Part shown: positions 6,168-7,936 of the stretch, in pieces
How the letters are laid out: each line of letters starts with the position of its first letter
Position numbering within the stretch: position 1 is the first letter of the stretch
NCBI GenBank assembly: GCA_027036655.1
Contig: JALWEC010000400.1
Span: forward strand, 1 to 7,936
DNA length: 7,936 nt
Direction of reading: 5' to 3'
DNA from: Melioribacteraceae bacterium
GTDB lineage: Bacteria; Bacteroidota; Ignavibacteria; Ignavibacteriales; Melioribacteraceae
Notes under the pieces: generated by a model
Told to the model about the DNA's origin: nothing
The model's database searches: none
What the model saw: the letters and a program-made list of their open reading frames with translations, nothing else
Made by a program: the position numbers and the translations under genes

Positions 6168-7936
6168 TTATTTTAATAAAATCATCTTTTTTGTTTCAAT
6201 AAAATTCTTTTCACCTATAGCGATTAATCTGTAATAATATATACCACTAGAAATATTTGTTGCATTAAAGTTGTATTGATAAGTCCCAGAAGACATTGTT
6301 TTATTATCAATTAAAGTTTTAACTATTTCGCCAATGTTGTTATAAATAATCAATGAAATATTAGCTTGATTTGGTATTCCGAAAATAATTGTTGTATTCG
6401 GATTAAACGGATTCGGATAATTATTCCCTAAGCTAAATTCTTTAGGAATATCACCAGTTGCATGTAGATTTTCTTCAATCCCTGTAATTTGTGCTATAGT
6501 TAAATTTCCAGTTTCATCACCTGAATTTGAATTTACCATAATAGAAAGCTCATAATTTGGCAACCCATTTGTTGGTCTTTGAATATTTAGCTCAATTGTA
6601 AATTCTTTATCTTGATTTGTAGTAAGATTAAATGAAGCATCAGGTAATAAGCTACATTCAATCAAATTAAAATCATCGATTTGTTCATATAATTGCACAC
6701 TTCCGGTCAGTGCCCCAGTGCCAATATTATTTATGTGAAATATTCTTGTTTCAGTAATTGTATTAACTCCCTCTGGAAATGTAATTTCATCTATTTCAAA
6801 ATTAAAAGGAGTAGGAGTTATTTCAAGTTGTGGAATTCCAATAATATTAACCATAACCATAAATGAACAGTCCCCACCATTCGAATTAACATTAATTTGC
6901 GTTGAATAATATCCTTCTAATAAAGAACTTGTAGTTACTGTTCCTATTATTGAAATTGTCTGGTTTGCTGTCAAACTAAAACTTGTTGATGACAAACCTA
7001 ACCAACTAGCGCTCTCACTAATATTTCCACTTAGTGTACCTCCACCTACATTCTGTAATGTGAATGAGAATGAATTAGGATTTGGATTTTGGCCAATTTC
7101 AACATCCCCAAAATCATGATCTGCTCCGTTACAAACTAATTGTGGCAGACTTTCAATAATTACTTCGGCATCTCCACTCGCACTTCCTCCATTTGATGTT
7201 ACTGATATTGATTCGAAATAACTTCCCGATGATAAATCCGATGTCGTTGCGGTTACGGTTATTGTTTTTGTCTGGTTTGCTGTCAAACTAAAACTTGTTG
7301 ATGACAAACCTAACCAACTAGCACTCTCACTGATACTTCCGCTTAGTGTGCCTCCGCCCACATTCTTTATCGTAAAACTATAAGTATTCGGATTTGGATT
7401 ACTGCCTTGCTCTACACTGCCAAAGTTATAAGAAATACTTCCACTCGAAATTGATAGTGACGGATTTTCAGTTATTGTTACTTCTGCCGTACCGCTTGAA
7501 TTTCCTCCATTCGAAGTTACATTTATCTGCGTTGAATAACTACCGGATGATAAAGAATTAGTTGCTGCTGTTACTGTGATAGTTTGTGTTTGATTAGCTG
7601 TTAAACTGAAACTGCTTGGCGATACGGAAAGCCAGCTTGCACTCTCACTGATACTTCCGCTTAGTGTGCCTCCGCCTACATTCTTTATTGTAAAACTATA
7701 AGTATTCGGATTTGGATTACTGCCTTGCTCTACACTGCCAAAGTTATAAGAAATACTTCCACTCGAAATTGATAGTGACGGATTTTCAGTTATTGTTACT
7801 TCTGCCGTCCCGCTTGAATTTCCTCCATTCGAAGTTACATTTATCTGCGTTGAATAACTACCGGATGATAAAGAATTAGTTGCTGCTGTTACTGTGATAG
7901 TTTGTGTTTGATTAGCTGTTAAACTGAAACTGCTTG
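6168..7936 (-). CDS. T9SS-sorted protein with tandem Ig-like (BACON/ASH-like) repeats, N-terminus cut by window edge
   Basis: The frame is open from the right edge (last full codon 7932-7934) to TAA at 6168-6170, giving 588 visible residues. A GTG at 7361-7359 could be mistaken for a start, but it is an internal valine in the repeat, and the same repeat continues unbroken upstream, so the true start lies outside. The visible protein holds the end of one unit, then units at 7787-7470, 7469-7152 and 7151-6840, a diverged unit at 6839-6480, a linker, and a C-terminal sorting domain. Each unit carries an FGSVEQG-type strand, GGGTLSGSISESASWL, a SFSLTANQT segment and TSNGG. This recalls BACON and ASH/Hydin-type Ig-like folds; that assignment is by eye and uncertain. 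The tail shows NYPNPFNPNT and SSGIYYYRL, known marks of T9SS substrates, so the protein should cross the outer membrane and be released or anchored. Function is unknown; adhesion or carbohydrate binding is a guess. It is clearly more AT-rich than the downstream gene. Confidence 0.95.
   Translation of the reverse strand, partial: SSFSLTANQTQTITVTAATNSLSSGSYSTQINVTSNGGNSSGTAEVTITENPSLSISSGSISYNFGSVEQGSNPNPNTYSFTIKNVGGGTLSGSISESASWLSVSPSSFSLTANQTQTITVTAATNSLSSGSYSTQINVTSNGGNSSGTAEVTITENPSLSISSGSISYNFGSVEQGSNPNPNTYSFTIKNVGGGTLSGSISESASWLGLSSTSFSLTANQTKTITVTATTSDLSSGSYFESISVTSNGGSASGDAEVIIESLPQLVCNGADHDFGDVEIGQNPNPNSFSFTLQNVGGGTLSGNISESASWLGLSSTSFSLTANQTISIIGTVTTSSLLEGYYSTQINVNSNGGDCSFMVMVNIIGIPQLEITPTPFNFEIDEITFPEGVNTITETRIFHINNIGTGALTGSVQLYEQIDDFNLIECSLLPDASFNLTTNQDKEFTIELNIQRPTNGLPNYELSIMVNSNSGDETGNLTIAQITGIEENLHATGDIPKEFSLGNNYPNPFNPNTTIIFGIPNQANISLIIYNNIGEIVKTLIDNKTMSSGTYQYNFNATNISSGIYYYRLIAIGEKNFIETKKMILLK
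6171..6434 (-). other. Type IX secretion C-terminal sorting domain
   Basis: The last about 88 residues include LGNNYPNPFNPNTTIIFGIP, SLIIYNNIGEIVKTLIDN, SSGIYYYRLIA and the end ETKKMILLK. This is the T9SS type A sorting domain (Por_Secre_tail). In known substrates it is recognised by the outer-membrane T9SS and removed or used for anchoring. The PNPFNPNT form is frequent in Ignavibacteria-like lineages. It implies the organism has a T9SS encoded elsewhere. Confidence 0.93.
6480..6839 (-). other. Diverged fifth Ig-like unit
   Basis: This segment encodes about 120 residues beginning GIPQLEITPTPFNFEIDEIT, followed by HINNIGTGALTGSV, SFNLTTNQDKEFTIELNI and MVNSNSGDE. The order matches the repeat unit (PQL, F..DEI, NIGTGALTGS for NVGGGTLSGS, FNLTTNQ for FSLTANQ, VNSNSGD for VTSNGG). 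It is longer and much diverged. It lies next to the linker before the sorting domain. Confidence 0.75.
6840..7469 (-). repeat. Two older Ig-like repeat units (318 and 312 nt)
   Basis: The units at 7469-7152 and 7151-6840 encode the same fold as the near-identical units to the right but with more changes. They share a 52-nt perfect match: 6959-7010 equals 7271-7322, offset 312. The unit at 7151-6840 is two residues shorter and has replacements such as VCNGADHDFGDVEIGQ in the first strands and two cysteines. Confidence 0.88.
7321..7936 (-). repeat. Near-identical tandem repeat, 318-nt period
   Basis: Positions 7321-7618 match 7639-7936 with three differences in 298 nt (7359/7677, 7371/7689, 7491/7809). 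All three fall in third codon positions and are silent (Val, Thr, Gly). The repeat encodes the Ig-like unit with ENPSLSISSGS and SFTIKNVGGG. The match reaches the window edge, so the identical tract may be longer and more copies may lie upstream. Such a tract can collapse or expand in short-read assemblies. Confidence 0.95.

Noticed and set aside
7359..7361. GTG as start of the right-hand gene
   Set aside because: The codon is an internal valine of the repeat (KNVGGG), and the identical frame continues to the window edge with further units. The real start is outside.
6840..7936. CRISPR array
   Set aside because: The repeats have a 312-318 nt period, stay in frame and are fully coding. There are no short repeats with unique spacers.

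Overview
The window holds parts of two large genes, both read on the minus strand (right to left), and almost nothing else. The first in transcription order enters from the right edge and ends at 6168. After a 59-bp spacer, the second starts with a GTG at 6108 and runs off the left edge. Both encode modular, repeat-built proteins of the exported or cell-surface kind. I see no enzymes, RNA genes, CRISPR arrays, transposases or phage genes.

Organism: the right-hand protein ends in a type IX secretion (T9SS) C-terminal sorting domain with the motif NYPNPFNPNT and a tail ending ETKKMILLK. This points to the Fibrobacteres-Chlorobi-Bacteroidetes group. The PNPFNP form is most typical of Ignavibacteria and related lineages, so an Ignavibacteria-like bacterium is my inference, not a proof.

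Layout in transcription order. (1) 7936-6168: a 5'-truncated gene with a tandem array of roughly 104-106-residue Ig-like units (period 318, 318, then 312 nt), a diverged fifth unit, a short linker and the T9SS tail. (2) 6167-6109: spacer with a strong ribosome binding site (GGAGG) and no clear terminator. (3) 6108-1: an uninterrupted 2,036-codon open frame, cut at the left edge. Its domains in order are: signal peptide, fibronectin type III, Big_5-like Ig domain, seven FG-GAP/VCBS repeats forming a probable beta-propeller, a second Big_5-like domain, an unassigned domain, a CARDB-like domain, a carboxypeptidase-regulatory-like domain, four more CARDB-like domains, then at least six cadherin-like domains, the later ones arranged as a duplicated two-domain module.

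How they may work together: both proteins look like secreted or surface-anchored multidomain proteins, perhaps for adhesion or polymer binding. Their same-strand arrangement with a short gap allows co-transcription but does not prove it. The two genes differ visibly in base composition. The most interesting signals are evolutionary: near-identical internal repeats differing only at silent sites, a mosaic junction between repeat units, and a duplicated 696-nt supermodule. I did not find convincing evidence of a new biochemical system.
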